From Hymenobacter sp. IS2118 (lineage in GTDB: Bacteria > Bacteroidota > Bacteroidia > Cytophagales > Hymenobacteraceae), in NCBI RefSeq assembly GCF_000715495.1, contig NZ_JNLX01000067.1:42801-106800 (forward strand): a stretch of DNA of 64,000 nt. Direction: 5' to 3'. How positions within the stretch are numbered: the first letter of the stretch is position 1; every line of letters starts with the position of its first letter. Of this stretch, positions 28,163-36,353 are shown piece by piece. The position numbers were made by a program, and so were the translations under genes. The notes beneath the pieces are model-generated. The model searched no databases and was not told the DNA's origin. It worked only from the letters and a program-made list of their open reading frames with translations.

Positions 28163-29128
28163 ATGACTTCCCGCGCCGAAGTTCTCCAGCATATGGAGGG
28201 CTTTTTGAAAGCCAATATGAACACCTTCCTCAAGAGTGTGGAAGACAGCTGGCAGCCTGCCGACTATCTGCCGGACTCACGGAAGGATACTTTTTTTGAT
28301 GAGGTGAAGGAGCTGCGCGAGCGGGCCGGTAACCTCAGCTACGACCTGCTGGCCGTGCTCATCGGCGACACCATCACCGAGGAAGCGCTGCCCAACTACG
28401 AAGCCTGGTTCCACGAGCTCGACGACCTGAACCGCGACCCCGACAACGGCTGGGCCGAGTGGATTCGGGGCTGGACCGCCGAGGAAAACCGCCACGGCGA
28501 CCTACTCAACCGCTACCTCTACCTCAGCGGGCGCGTGAACATGCGCGAGTTTGAGGTATCCACCCAGTACCTCATCAACGACGGCTTCGACCTGGGCACG
28601 GCCCACGACCCGTACCGCGCGTTTGTGTACACCAGCTATCAGGAGCAGGCCACCAACATCTCGCACCGCCGCGTGGGCCAGCTTGCCCGCACCGCCGGCG
28701 ACGACCAACTCTCCAAAATCTGCGGTATGATTGCCGGCGACGAGAACCGCCACGCCCGCGTCTACAAAACCTTTGTGGAGAAAATCTTCGAAGTGGACCC
28801 CAGCGAAATGATGCTGGCCTTCGAGGACATGATGCGCAAGAAAATTGTGATGCCCGCCCACTACATGCGCGAAATGGGCGTTGAAATGGGCAAGACCTTC
28901 GGCCACTTCACCGACGCTGCCCAGCGCATCGGCGTGTACACCAGCGCCGACTACACCGACATCCTGGACTCGCTCATTCACGACTGGAAAATCGAGCACA
29001 TCACCGACCTCAACGGCCCCGCCGAAAAGGCCCGCGACTACATCATGGCCCTGCCCAACCGCCTGCGCCGCGTGGCCGACCGCATGCCCGTGCCCAAGCT
29101 GGAATACAAATTCAAATGGATTTCGTAA
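28163..29128 (+). CDS. Acyl-ACP desaturase (di-iron, soluble)
   Basis: A 321-aa soluble stearoyl-ACP-type desaturase that inserts a double bond into acyl chains using a di-iron centre. The two iron-binding motifs EENRHG (residues 107-112) and DENRHA (193-198) are intact, and YTSYQEQATNISHRRVG is typical of the family. It will affect membrane fluidity. Starts at 28136 (GTG), 28148 and 28163 (ATG) are possible; the last is closest to the domain. It is monocistronic and ends with a strong terminator. Confidence 0.9.
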   Translation: MTSRAEVLQHMEGFLKANMNTFLKSVEDSWQPADYLPDSRKDTFFDEVKELRERAGNLSYDLLAVLIGDTITEEALPNYEAWFHELDDLNRDPDNGWAEWIRGWTAEENRHGDLLNRYLYLSGRVNMREFEVSTQYLINDGFDLGTAHDPYRAFVYTSYQEQATNISHRRVGQLARTAGDDQLSKICGMIAGDENRHARVYKTFVEKIFEVDPSEMMLAFEDMMRKKIVMPAHYMREMGVEMGKTFGHFTDAAQRIGVYTSADYTDILDSLIHDWKIEHITDLNGPAEKARDYIMALPNRLRRVADRMPVPKLEYKFKWIS

Positions 29129-29144
29129 GTACTGCGTGGAAATG

Positions 29145-29189
29145 AAAAAAAGCGGCCGGCCCTCGTAGTGAGGGTCGGCCGCTTTTTTC
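29145..29189 (+). terminator. Intrinsic terminator after the desaturase gene
   Basis: A GC-rich stem (GCGGCCGGCCCTC with GAGGGTCGGCCGC, one G-T wobble), five-base loop and a T-run, 16 bases after the stop. The A-run on the left could also serve the minus-strand DUF427 gene. Confidence 0.9.
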
Positions 29190-29247
29190 GTCATGTTGCT
29201 CAGTCAAGTTGTTCAGCCGACGTATTGCTTACCGGTTTCGGCCGGAG

Positions 29248-29529
29248 CTACTTCTCCACTTTCACGCCTTTCCAGAACGCCACGCGGCCTTTGATTTCCT
29301 TGGCGGCGTCCTTGGGCTCGGGGTAATACCAAGCGGCGTCCTTGTTCTTTTCGCCGTTCACACTCAGCGAATAGTAGCTGGCGCGGCCTTTCCAGGGGCA
29401 GGAAGTCTGGGCTACGCTGTCCTCAAAAAACTCCTTCTTGATAGAATCGGCGGGGAAGTAGTGGTTGTTTTCTACCACCACGGTTTCATCGCTCTCGGCA
29501 ATGACGGTATTGTTCCAAATGGCTTTCAT
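29248..29529 (-). CDS. DUF427-domain protein
   Basis: A 93-aa single-domain protein of the DUF427 family: MKAIWNNTVIAESDETVVVE, then CPWKGRASYYSLSVNG and KEIKGRVAFWKGVKVE. The Cys-Pro-Trp-Lys-Gly block is a family hallmark. Biochemical function is not established. ATG 29529 is used. The frame extends 12 residues further, but that extension is translated from the palindromic repeat 29539-29610 and is unlikely to be real. It is monocistronic. Confidence 0.88.
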   Translation of the reverse strand: MKAIWNNTVIAESDETVVVENNHYFPADSIKKEFFEDSVAQTSCPWKGRASYYSLSVNGEKNKDAAWYYPEPKDAAKEIKGRVAFWKGVKVEK

Positions 29530-29538
29530 AAATTGTGA

Positions 29539-29610
29539 GGTAAGCTTTAGCTTGCCGTTCTGCAAAAGTGCAGCCGGGGTTAGACAACTGACGGCAAGCT
29601 AAAGCTTACC
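29539..29610. repeat. Inverted repeat (GCAAGCTAAAGCTTACC type), copy 1
   Basis: Perfect 20-base arms 29539-29558 and 29591-29610 with a 32-base loop, upstream of the DUF427 start. The same arms occur at 37851-37917 inside the M14 peptidase gene. No coding content of its own. Confidence 0.88.
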
Positions 29611-29674
29611 GTACGACACTGAACATAACCTGCGCCGGTGTTGTTTTCCGGGCCTATCCTGAAAGAAAATATAT

Positions 29675-30781
29675 ATGGCCGTTGGCTTCCGATTCCGCGA
29701 TTTTGTGCCCGAAGACCAGCCCGAAAAGGGGTTTGAGTCGTTGTTTAAGCTGTTTATGCAGCTCGTTACCATCACTTCCGGCGATGTGGGCGAGGCGCTG
29801 CAATGGCTCAACGAGCTGGATAAGCAATACGGCCTCACCGACGACAACTACGGCATGGGCAACTTCATCGACGACCTGAAGAAAAAGGGCTATATCGATG
29901 AGAATGAGCAGCAAAAGGGCGAATTTAAGATTACGCCCAAAACCGAGCAGGGCATCCGCAAAAGCGCGCTGGAGGAGATTTTCGGCAAGCTGAAAAAGAG
30001 CAGCACTGGCAACCACCGCACCCCGCACACTGGCCAGGGCGACGAGCAGAGCACCGACCTGCGCGAATTCCGCTTCGGCGACTCGATGGAATCCATCCAG
30101 ATGACCGAATCTATCCGCAACGCCCAGCTCAACCACGGCATGGAAAGCGGCGAATTCATGTTGACCGAGGGCGACCTGGAAGTGCGCGAAAACGAGCACA
30201 AGTCCCAGACCAGCACCGTGCTGATGATAGACATCTCGCACTCCATGATTCTCTACGGCGAAGACCGCATCACGCCCGCCAAAAAGGTGGCCATGGCTCT
30301 GGCCGAGCTGGTGAAGCAGAAGTACCCCAAGGATTTCCTCGACGTCATCGTGTTCGGTAACGACGCCTGGCAGATTGAAATCAAGGATTTGCCCTACCTG
30401 CAAGTGGGCCCGTACCACACCAACACCGTGGCCGGCCTGGAGCTGGCCATGGACCTGCTCCGCAAGCGCAAAACGCCCAACAAGCAGATATTTATGATTA
30501 CCGACGGCAAGCCGACCTGCCTGAAAGAAGGCAACGGCTACTACAAAAATGCCTTCGGTCTCGACCGTAAAGTGGTGAACAAGACCCTGAACCTGGCCGC
30601 CGCCGCCCGCCGCATTCACATTCCCATCACCACCTTCATGATTACCTCCGACCCGTACCTGCAGAAATTTGTGGAGGAATTCACAGAGGTGAACCAGGGC
30701 AAAGCCTACTATTCGGGCCTCAAGGGCCTGGGGCATCTGGTGTTCGAGGACTACAAGAAAAACCGCCGCAAGACGCTGTAA
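29675..30781 (+). CDS. VWA-domain protein, partner of a Mg-chelatase-like ATPase
   Basis: A 368-aa cytoplasmic protein. A helical N-terminal part (VGFRFRDFVPEDQPEKGFES) leads into a von Willebrand A domain whose metal site DISHSM (Asp186, Ser188, Ser190) is intact, followed by ITDGKPT and the end block GLGHLVFEDYKKNRRK. This family pairs with ChlI-like AAA ATPases, as BchD does with BchI, and such a gene lies 1.1 kb downstream on the same strand, split off by the minus-strand rhomboid gene. The target of the pair is not known. Confidence 0.85.
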   Translation: MAVGFRFRDFVPEDQPEKGFESLFKLFMQLVTITSGDVGEALQWLNELDKQYGLTDDNYGMGNFIDDLKKKGYIDENEQQKGEFKITPKTEQGIRKSALEEIFGKLKKSSTGNHRTPHTGQGDEQSTDLREFRFGDSMESIQMTESIRNAQLNHGMESGEFMLTEGDLEVRENEHKSQTSTVLMIDISHSMILYGEDRITPAKKVAMALAELVKQKYPKDFLDVIVFGNDAWQIEIKDLPYLQVGPYHTNTVAGLELAMDLLRKRKTPNKQIFMITDGKPTCLKEGNGYYKNAFGLDRKVVNKTLNLAAAARRIHIPITTFMITSDPYLQKFVEEFTEVNQGKAYYSGLKGLGHLVFEDYKKNRRKTL

Positions 30782-30788
30782 CTAACCG

Positions 30789-30820
30789 AAAAAAGCGGTG
30801 CCACTCGGCGCCGCTTTTTT
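30789..30820. terminator. Bidirectional intrinsic terminator
   Basis: The stem AAAAAAGCGGTGCC with GGCGCCGCTTTTTT and a four-base loop lies between the convergent VWA and rhomboid genes and can work on both strands. Confidence 0.88.
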
Positions 30821-30853
30821 TAGGCCTGGTTTCCTGCTTAAGGAACGTCTGGT

Positions 30854-31681
30854 TTACCGCGAAAGCTCCTCCAACTGGCGTTTTTCGCGGGCACTCAGGC
30901 TTTCCAAGCCCTTGTGGTTGATTTTATCGAGCAGCTTGTCCAGGTCGGCTTCCTGCTGGCTGATGCTGGTTTGGTAACGGTCGTCTACCGTCTGGTAGCC
31001 GGGCGCGGGCGCTAAGGCGTTGTTCAGCATCAGCGCGCCCGGCTTTTTGATGAGCAGGACGAAGAACGCAACCGCCGGCACCAGGATGGCGGCAATAGTG
31101 AGGTAGTTGGTTTTCAGTAGTTCGGGATAAAGCATGAGGACGCCCAGCAGGCCCACCAGCCCGCCGCCCAGGTGGGCATCGTGCCCAATGTTGCCGAGCC
31201 GCTTGCTGATGCCGTAGGCGCAGAACAGCACGTAGAGCAGGCCATAAAGCCAGCCGGGCACGTACACGCCCAGTAGGCCCACCTCCACATCAGGAATCAG
31301 GGTGATGGTGGCAAACACGAGGCCGCTGATGGCCCCGGAGGCGCCCACGGCCGTGTAGTCGTTTTCGCGGCGGTGCAGCAGCAGGGCCAGCAGGTTGCCA
31401 CCCAGCAGGCTGGCCCCGTACAGCAAAAGGTAGTTGCGGTAGCCCAGCAACAGTTCGACCACGCTGCTGAAACAGTAGAACGTGACCACGTTGAACAGCA
31501 GGTGCACCCAGCCGGCGTGCAGCAGCCCCGAGGTGAATAACCGGTAGTACTGCCGGCCGTAGCGAATGTCCTTCACCCGAAACGCATACTGGTCGAGGTA
31601 TTCCGGCTTTTTAAAACCCTGGTAGGAAACCAGCAGGGTGATAATCAGGACGGCCAGGCCGGCAATGCCAAAATCATTCAT
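30854..31681 (-). CDS. Rhomboid-family intramembrane serine protease
   Basis: A 275-aa membrane protein with six to seven helices. Catalytic motif GASGAISG gives Ser at about residue 115, and the His partner lies in GHDAHLGGG at about 170. The helix 1-2 loop keeps the typical LLHAGWVHLLFNVVTF. A C-terminal tail of about 70 residues (LDKLLDKINHKGLESLSAREKRQLEELSR) looks like the short helical tail common in Bacteroidota rhomboids. Substrates unknown. It runs opposite to the genes on each side. Confidence 0.9.
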   Translation of the reverse strand: MNDFGIAGLAVLIITLLVSYQGFKKPEYLDQYAFRVKDIRYGRQYYRLFTSGLLHAGWVHLLFNVVTFYCFSSVVELLLGYRNYLLLYGASLLGGNLLALLLHRRENDYTAVGASGAISGLVFATITLIPDVEVGLLGVYVPGWLYGLLYVLFCAYGISKRLGNIGHDAHLGGGLVGLLGVLMLYPELLKTNYLTIAAILVPAVAFFVLLIKKPGALMLNNALAPAPGYQTVDDRYQTSISQQEADLDKLLDKINHKGLESLSAREKRQLEELSR

Positions 31682-31902
31682 GGGAGGGCAGCGAGCAGCC
31701 GAAAGGCAAGAAGTGAAGCAGGGAAACCGGCCGGTGGCGGTCCGGCCTGGTTCGGGCCGCGAAAGGTAAAGCCGGTCCGTTACTTTTCAACCCCAACCAG
31801 CCCGGCCCGGCTGCGGATGCCAACTTCCGGGTCGCTCCTGAACCTCAGCCCGCCTTTCCCGGTTAAGCCCCCTGGGAAGTCCCTTTCCCGCCAACTTCTT
31901 CT

Positions 31903-33432
31903 ATGAATCACTCCGAACATATCACCACCCTCGGCCAGCTTAAAAAGTCCGGCTACAAATCCCGCTCGGTGAAAGCCGAGCTTCGTGAAAACCTCATTCG
32001 CAAGCTGCGCCTGAAAGAGGACGTGTTTCCCGGCATCTTCGGCTACGAGGAAACCGTGATTCCGGAGCTGCAGCGCGCCATTCTGGCCGGGCACCACATC
32101 AACCTGCTGGGTTTGCGCGGCCAGGCCAAAACCCGCATTGCCCGCCTGCTCATCAACCTACTCGATGAGTACATGCCCGTGGTGGCCGGCGCCGAGCTGA
32201 ACGACGACCCGCTACAGCCGCTATCGGTGTTTGCCAAAAACCTGATTGCCGAGCACGGCGACGACACGCCCGTGACCTGGATGCACCGCAACGACCGCTA
32301 CACCGAGAAGCTGGCGACGCCCGACGTGTCGGTGGCCGACCTCATCGGCGACGCCGACCCCATCAAAGCCGCCACGCTGAAACTGCCGTATTCCGATGAG
32401 CGGGTGATTCACTTCGGCCTGATTCCGCGGGCGCACCGGGGCATTTTCGTGATTAACGAGCTGCCCGATTTGCAGGCCCGCATTCAGGTGTCGCTGTTCA
32501 ATATTTTGCAGGAAGGCGACATTCAGATTCGTGGTTTCAAGGTGCGGCTGCCGCTCGATATCCAGTTCGTGTTCACGGCCAACCCCGAGGACTACACCAA
32601 CCGCGGCAGCATCGTGACGCCGCTCAAGGACCGGATTGACGCCCAGATTATCACGCACTATCCCAAGTCTATCGAAATCGGCAAGCGCATCACCAAGCAG
32701 GAAGCCCGTATCAAAGACGAGCAGAAGGGCATGGTGACCAGCAACGAAGTCATCCACGACCTGGTGGAGCAGGTGGCCGTGGAGGCGCGCGGCTCCGAGT
32801 TTGTGGATGCCAAGTCGGGTGTGTCGGCCCGCCTCACCATCTCGGCCTACGAGCAGGTCATTGCCGGGGCCGAGCGCCGGGCGCTGCTCAACGGCGAAGA
32901 ACAGACGTACGTGCGCCTGGGCGACTTCATTTCGGCCGTGCCTGCCGTGACTGGCAAGGTGGAGCTGGTGTACGAAGGTGAGCAGGAGGGAGCCGGCATC
33001 GTGGCCGAGAAGCTGATGGGTAAGGCCATCCGCACGCTCTTCCTCCAGTATTTTCCTGACCCCGATAAGAGCAAGAAGCTCAAGAACCGTGTGTCGCCCT
33101 ACAAGGCCATTCAGGAGTGGTTTGGCAACGGCAATACGCTGGACCTGCTGCACGACGCCGATGCCGCCACCTACCGCAAGGCCCTCGACGACGTGCCCGG
33201 CCTGCGCGACATCGTGACCGAGCTGCACCCCAAGGAAACCCCCGAGCACACGTACTTCCTCATGGAATTCCTGCTCCACGGCCTGGCCGAGCACAGCCTG
33301 ATTTCGCGCAACCGCCTCACCGCCGGCGCGCAGTTCAAGGACCTGCTGTCGTCCATGTTCACCATGCCCACCTTCGGCGATGATGACGACGAGGATGAGG
33401 ACGAAGAGGAAAAGCCGCGCCGCCGCCGCTAA
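31903..33432 (+). CDS. Mg-chelatase-like AAA ATPase (ChlI/BchI group)
   Basis: A 509-aa AAA protein. The Walker A region reads GLRGQAKT (residues 70-77), with Ala75 where the classical GxxxxGK(S/T) has Gly; Lys and Thr are kept. The sensor/arginine-finger area includes FVFTANPEDYTNRGSIVTPLKDRID and Walker B-like GIFVINELPDL. A long C-terminal extension ends in an acidic and basic tail (DDDDEDEDEEEKPRRRR). It likely works with the VWA protein encoded upstream in a motor-adaptor pair. No porphyrin genes are nearby, so a chelatase role is not supported. Confidence 0.85.
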   Translation: MNHSEHITTLGQLKKSGYKSRSVKAELRENLIRKLRLKEDVFPGIFGYEETVIPELQRAILAGHHINLLGLRGQAKTRIARLLINLLDEYMPVVAGAELNDDPLQPLSVFAKNLIAEHGDDTPVTWMHRNDRYTEKLATPDVSVADLIGDADPIKAATLKLPYSDERVIHFGLIPRAHRGIFVINELPDLQARIQVSLFNILQEGDIQIRGFKVRLPLDIQFVFTANPEDYTNRGSIVTPLKDRIDAQIITHYPKSIEIGKRITKQEARIKDEQKGMVTSNEVIHDLVEQVAVEARGSEFVDAKSGVSARLTISAYEQVIAGAERRALLNGEEQTYVRLGDFISAVPAVTGKVELVYEGEQEGAGIVAEKLMGKAIRTLFLQYFPDPDKSKKLKNRVSPYKAIQEWFGNGNTLDLLHDADAATYRKALDDVPGLRDIVTELHPKETPEHTYFLMEFLLHGLAEHSLISRNRLTAGAQFKDLLSSMFTMPTFGDDDDEDEDEEEKPRRRR

Positions 33433-33441
33433 GTAGCGGCA

Positions 33442-33479
33442 CCTCACCCCCAGCCCCTCTCCTCAGGGAGAGGGGAGTC
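33442..33479. repeat. Half copy of the CCCCTCTCC palindromic element
   Basis: CCTCACCCCCAGCCCCTCTC followed by CTCAGGGAGAGGGGAGTC resembles the core of the element at 8649-8812, with a short internal hairpin. It lies 10 bases after the AAA gene stop. Confidence 0.65.
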
Positions 33480-33492
33480 AGACGATTGGCAA

Positions 33493-33528
33493 AAACGCCC
33501 CGCGTACCGATTGGTGCGCGGGGCGTTT
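33493..33528 (+). terminator. GC-rich hairpin, possible terminator
   Basis: The arms AAACGCCCCGCG and CGCGGGGCGTTT enclose a 12-base loop. The T-run is only three bases, so termination would be weak. It follows the AAA ATPase gene. Confidence 0.5.
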
Positions 33529-33561
33529 CACGTTCATGCCAGGAGGAGGGTGTAGAATTCT

Positions 33562-33569
33562 TATATTGC
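33562..33569 (+). promoter_or_regulatory. Candidate -7 box TATATTGC
   Basis: TATATTGC lies 18 bases before the ATG of the fasciclin-domain gene and agrees with the TAnnTT(T/G/C)(G/C/A) pattern. Confidence 0.3.
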
Positions 33570-33586
33570 CTGAAAACCCCGCCTTT

Positions 33587-34156
33587 ATGCGTCGTCTCCT
33601 GTTAGCGTTGCTGTCGAGTGCCGGCGTGTTTGCCTGGGCTCCCACGTCTGCCCAAACCCTCGCGCCCAAGCCCGCCGTGCCGGGCAAAACCGTGGCCCAG
33701 ACCCTGGCCCTGCTAGGCCTGGCCTCCAAATTCTACGCGGCCACCAAAGCCGCCCGGCTCGACTCGCTGCTGAACCAGCCCACGGTGCCCACCACCGTAT
33801 TCGTGCCCACCAACGCCGCGTTTTCCCGCCTCGAAGCCACGGGCCTGGGGCGGGCCAGCACCACCGGCCAGGGCCTCGACCCCCACCAGTTGGAGCTGCT
33901 GCTGCGCTTCCACGTAGTGCCCGGCCGCTACCCCACCGAGGCCCTGAAAGCCGGCCAGACCCTGCGCACGCTCAACCCCGCGTTTGCGGTCAAAATCACG
34001 GCCCAGGGCCCCCGGCTCTTCGTGAGCGGCACCAACACCGCCCCGGTCGAGCTGGCCAATGCCTACATCGTGTGCAACAATGGCGTCATCCACCTCATCG
34101 AGGAGGTGATGATACCGTTTAAGCGGGCTGCTTCCGTGGGCTCGGGTAGCCATTAG
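33587..34156 (+). CDS. Secreted fasciclin (FAS1) domain protein
   Basis: A 189-aa exported protein: signal peptide MRRLLLALLSSAGVFAWAPTSA, then one FAS1 domain with TVFVPTNAAFSRL and the closing VCNNGVIHLIEEVMIPF. FAS1 domains mediate adhesion or bind small ligands at the cell surface. ATG 33587 is selected because it starts the signal peptide. It is monocistronic and convergent with the amylase gene across a strong terminator. Confidence 0.87.
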   Translation: MRRLLLALLSSAGVFAWAPTSAQTLAPKPAVPGKTVAQTLALLGLASKFYAATKAARLDSLLNQPTVPTTVFVPTNAAFSRLEATGLGRASTTGQGLDPHQLELLLRFHVVPGRYPTEALKAGQTLRTLNPAFAVKITAQGPRLFVSGTNTAPVELANAYIVCNNGVIHLIEEVMIPFKRAASVGSGSH

Positions 34157-34183
34157 TCACGCTACCTGTTAGTTGGTAAAAGC

Positions 34184-34217
34184 AAAAAGGCGACCCCATC
34201 GTGGGGTCGCCTTTTTT
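34184..34217. terminator. Bidirectional intrinsic terminator
   Basis: The stem AAAAAGGCGACCCC with its complement and T-run on both strands separates the convergent fasciclin and amylase genes. Confidence 0.9.
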
Positions 34218-34253
34218 ACGATTGGCCTGTTGCAGCGGCCCGGATGGCCTGAG

Positions 34254-36086
34254 CTATTGCCAGGTGTCGGTGCGCGTCTGGCTGGTGCCGCTGGGGGTGA
34301 AGGTTCGGTTGGCGCCGCCTTCCCACAGCACAGTACCGCCCGCGTCCTTACGAATGTATTTGTAGCTCACCACCGTGCCGCTGGTCAGGTTGATGGTGCC
34401 TTTCCACACCGGCCACGTCGCGCCGCTGAGCTTGATGGCGTTGGCCGTGTTCCAGGAGCCAAGCTGGGCGGTGCTGCCCACCACGTACACGTCCTGGCCG
34501 CTCACGGTGTTCGAGTAGTTCACGTTGAATGCCACGGCCGTGGTGCCCGTGCCGCCGCCGGTGGGCGGAGGGGTGGTGGTAGTGCCGCCGGTGGGCACCC
34601 ACACGGCGTAGGAGCGGGCCCCCACCGGGAACACCGCGTAGCCGCTGGCGTTGGTGCTGATGGTGCCGCCGTTGTTGCCGGTGGCATCCGTCAGTGATAC
34701 GCTTTTGAAGGGCGTGGTGATGCCCTTGCTGGCCGCGCCGCCGCCGTCGTTCAGCAGCATCAGCAGGCCCTTGTGGGTGGCGTCGCCGGCGCGGGAATAG
34801 GCATACACGTTGGCGTCGTTCACGCTGGTGTACTCCGAAGCCGCGCCGTAGCCATTGGCCTTGCGAATGGCGATGAGCTTCTTGATTTGCCCGCCCAGGC
34901 CGTACTCGTAGTAGTCGCGGTAGAACACGCAGGGGTAGCCCTTGTCGCGGGTCAGAATGTAGGCGTAAGCCAGCATCTTGAGGTTGGCAACCGGTGAAAA
35001 CAGCGCGCCGGTGCTGTGGTCGGTGTCGTGGTTGTCCACGAAGCTCACCGACAGCGCGCCGTTGGCCTCGGTGAAGCCGGCAAATTGCAGGCCGCGCATG
35101 TCCCAGCTGCCGTTGCCGTTGCTCATGTCGTTGAACAGGTAGTGCAGCGGCACGTCGAAGAGGCTGGTGCGGCCCCCGGTGGCGGCGGCGTAGTTGTTCA
35201 GGTCGCCCAGGTTGCGGTACCAGGCCTCGCTCACGGCAAAGCGGCCGCTGGTGCCCTTCACGGCATCGAGCCACTGGTTCACGAAGGGCGTGTACATGTG
35301 CTTGGTAGCGTCGAGGCGGTAGCCGTCGAGCTGGAGCTTATTGGTAATCCAGTTGCCCCAGCCAATGGTTTCGTTAACGTTCGAGGAGTTGTTGTTGTAC
35401 TGAATTTCGGAGCCCAGCAGGTTGTCGTAGGCATCGCCGTTGGCGTAGGGCTGAAAGTCGTAGGCTTTCCACTGGTACCAGCCGTTGTTGGGCGCCTGCT
35501 GGGTAGCGGTGAAGTTTTGCCAGTGCCACTGGTAGCTGCTGTAGGTATTGTTGCGGCCGGGGTAGGTGAAGCTCGTGTACACGTTGTACTGCCCGTTGGC
35601 TATCTCCTGGTTATCGGCCGAGGTGAAGTGGTTCATTACCATGTCTTCGTACACCTGCACGCCCTGGCCGTGCAGCGCCCCAATGGCGCTCTGCAGCTGC
35701 CCAATGGTGCCGTAGCGCGTAGCCACGGTGCCCTTCTGGTTGAACTCGCCCAGGTCGTAGCGGTCGTACACCCCGTAGCCCACGTCCAGTCTGCCCGAGC
35801 CCTTGTAGGCCGGTGGCAGCCACAGGGCCGTGATACCGGCCTGGCTCAGCTCAGTGGCTTTGCTGCCCAGGTTCTGCCACCAGCTGCCGGCCGGCGTGTT
35901 GGTGGGCACGTCCCAGTAAAAGCCCTGCATCATTACCCCGTTGGCCACGGTGGCATTGGCAGCGGTGGGGGCAACCGGCACCGGCGCGCTGGCCGTGGGG
36001 TTGAGGTTTTCTTTGGCGCAGCCGCCCAGCGTGAGCAGGGCAGCAGCCAAAGCGGCGCGGATGGTGCCGCGAAGCAATGTTTCCAT
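34254..36086 (-). CDS. Alpha-amylase (GH13) lipoprotein with C-terminal starch-binding domain
   Basis: A 610-aa lipoprotein (lipobox LTLGGC) that hydrolyses alpha-1,4-glucans, probably at the cell surface or in the periplasm. The GH13 catalytic residues are visible: nucleophile Asp259 in GYRLDATKH, acid/base Glu287 in AVSEAWYR and Asp354 in VDNHDT. A Gly/Thr/Pro linker leads to a CBM20-type domain (DVYVVGSTAQLGSWNTANAI). ATG 36086 is used. A TACCTTGC box is 30 bases upstream and a perfect LacI-type palindrome at 36223-36236, so carbohydrate-responsive control is likely. No SusC/D genes are nearby. Confidence 0.93.
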   Translation of the reverse strand: METLLRGTIRAALAAALLTLGGCAKENLNPTASAPVPVAPTAANATVANGVMMQGFYWDVPTNTPAGSWWQNLGSKATELSQAGITALWLPPAYKGSGRLDVGYGVYDRYDLGEFNQKGTVATRYGTIGQLQSAIGALHGQGVQVYEDMVMNHFTSADNQEIANGQYNVYTSFTYPGRNNTYSSYQWHWQNFTATQQAPNNGWYQWKAYDFQPYANGDAYDNLLGSEIQYNNNSSNVNETIGWGNWITNKLQLDGYRLDATKHMYTPFVNQWLDAVKGTSGRFAVSEAWYRNLGDLNNYAAATGGRTSLFDVPLHYLFNDMSNGNGSWDMRGLQFAGFTEANGALSVSFVDNHDTDHSTGALFSPVANLKMLAYAYILTRDKGYPCVFYRDYYEYGLGGQIKKLIAIRKANGYGAASEYTSVNDANVYAYSRAGDATHKGLLMLLNDGGGAASKGITTPFKSVSLTDATGNNGGTISTNASGYAVFPVGARSYAVWVPTGGTTTTPPPTGGGTGTTAVAFNVNYSNTVSGQDVYVVGSTAQLGSWNTANAIKLSGATWPVWKGTINLTSGTVVSYKYIRKDAGGTVLWEGGANRTFTPSGTSQTRTDTWQ

Positions 36087-36115
36087 AATGGGTGGGAATT
36101 TTAGTGAGAACGATT

Positions 36116-36123
36116 GCAAGGTA
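36116..36123 (-). promoter_or_regulatory. Candidate -7 box TACCTTGC for the amylase gene
   Basis: TACCTTGC on the minus strand lies 30 bases before the amylase ATG. The same octamer is found 31 bases before the TapB-like gene. Confidence 0.4.
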
Positions 36124-36222
36124 TAGGGCCGAACTACCTGGTCAAAAGTTCAAAATTCGGGCAATTATGGGAATCGTAATTTGTAAGAGTAAATAGTGAA
36201 TTTTATTGAAAAAAGCAAATTA

Positions 36223-36236
36223 CCCAAACGTTTGGG
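36223..36236. promoter_or_regulatory. LacI-family-type operator upstream of alpha-amylase
   Basis: CCCAAACGTTTGGG is a perfect 14-base palindrome with the central CG of LacI/GalR-family operators (AAACGTTT core). It lies 137 bases upstream of the amylase start, about 100 bases before the proposed -7 box, in an AT-rich 267-base gap. The distance suggests activation or looping rather than simple blocking. No LacI-family gene is in the window. Confidence 0.6.
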
Positions 36237-36353
36237 ATTATATTTTTAATAAAATAGGCTTAAAAAATAAATTTCTTCAAAATATAGTAGCTTGTATATG
36301 CAGCTCTATAACGTCTCGGCCGCCCGAAATAACACCAAATCCGGCCCGGCCGA

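Noticed and set aside
29530..29565. 12-residue N-terminal extension of DUF427
   Set aside because: The extension is encoded by the palindromic repeat and is not part of the domain.
31903..33432. AAA ATPase as a true magnesium chelatase subunit
   Set aside because: No chlorophyll or cobalamin genes nearby; the Walker A is atypical and the C-terminal part is specific to a different ChlI-like group.
35016..36104. Long plus-strand frame opposite the amylase gene
   Set aside because: No recognisable domain, whereas the minus strand encodes a complete GH13 enzyme with all catalytic residues.
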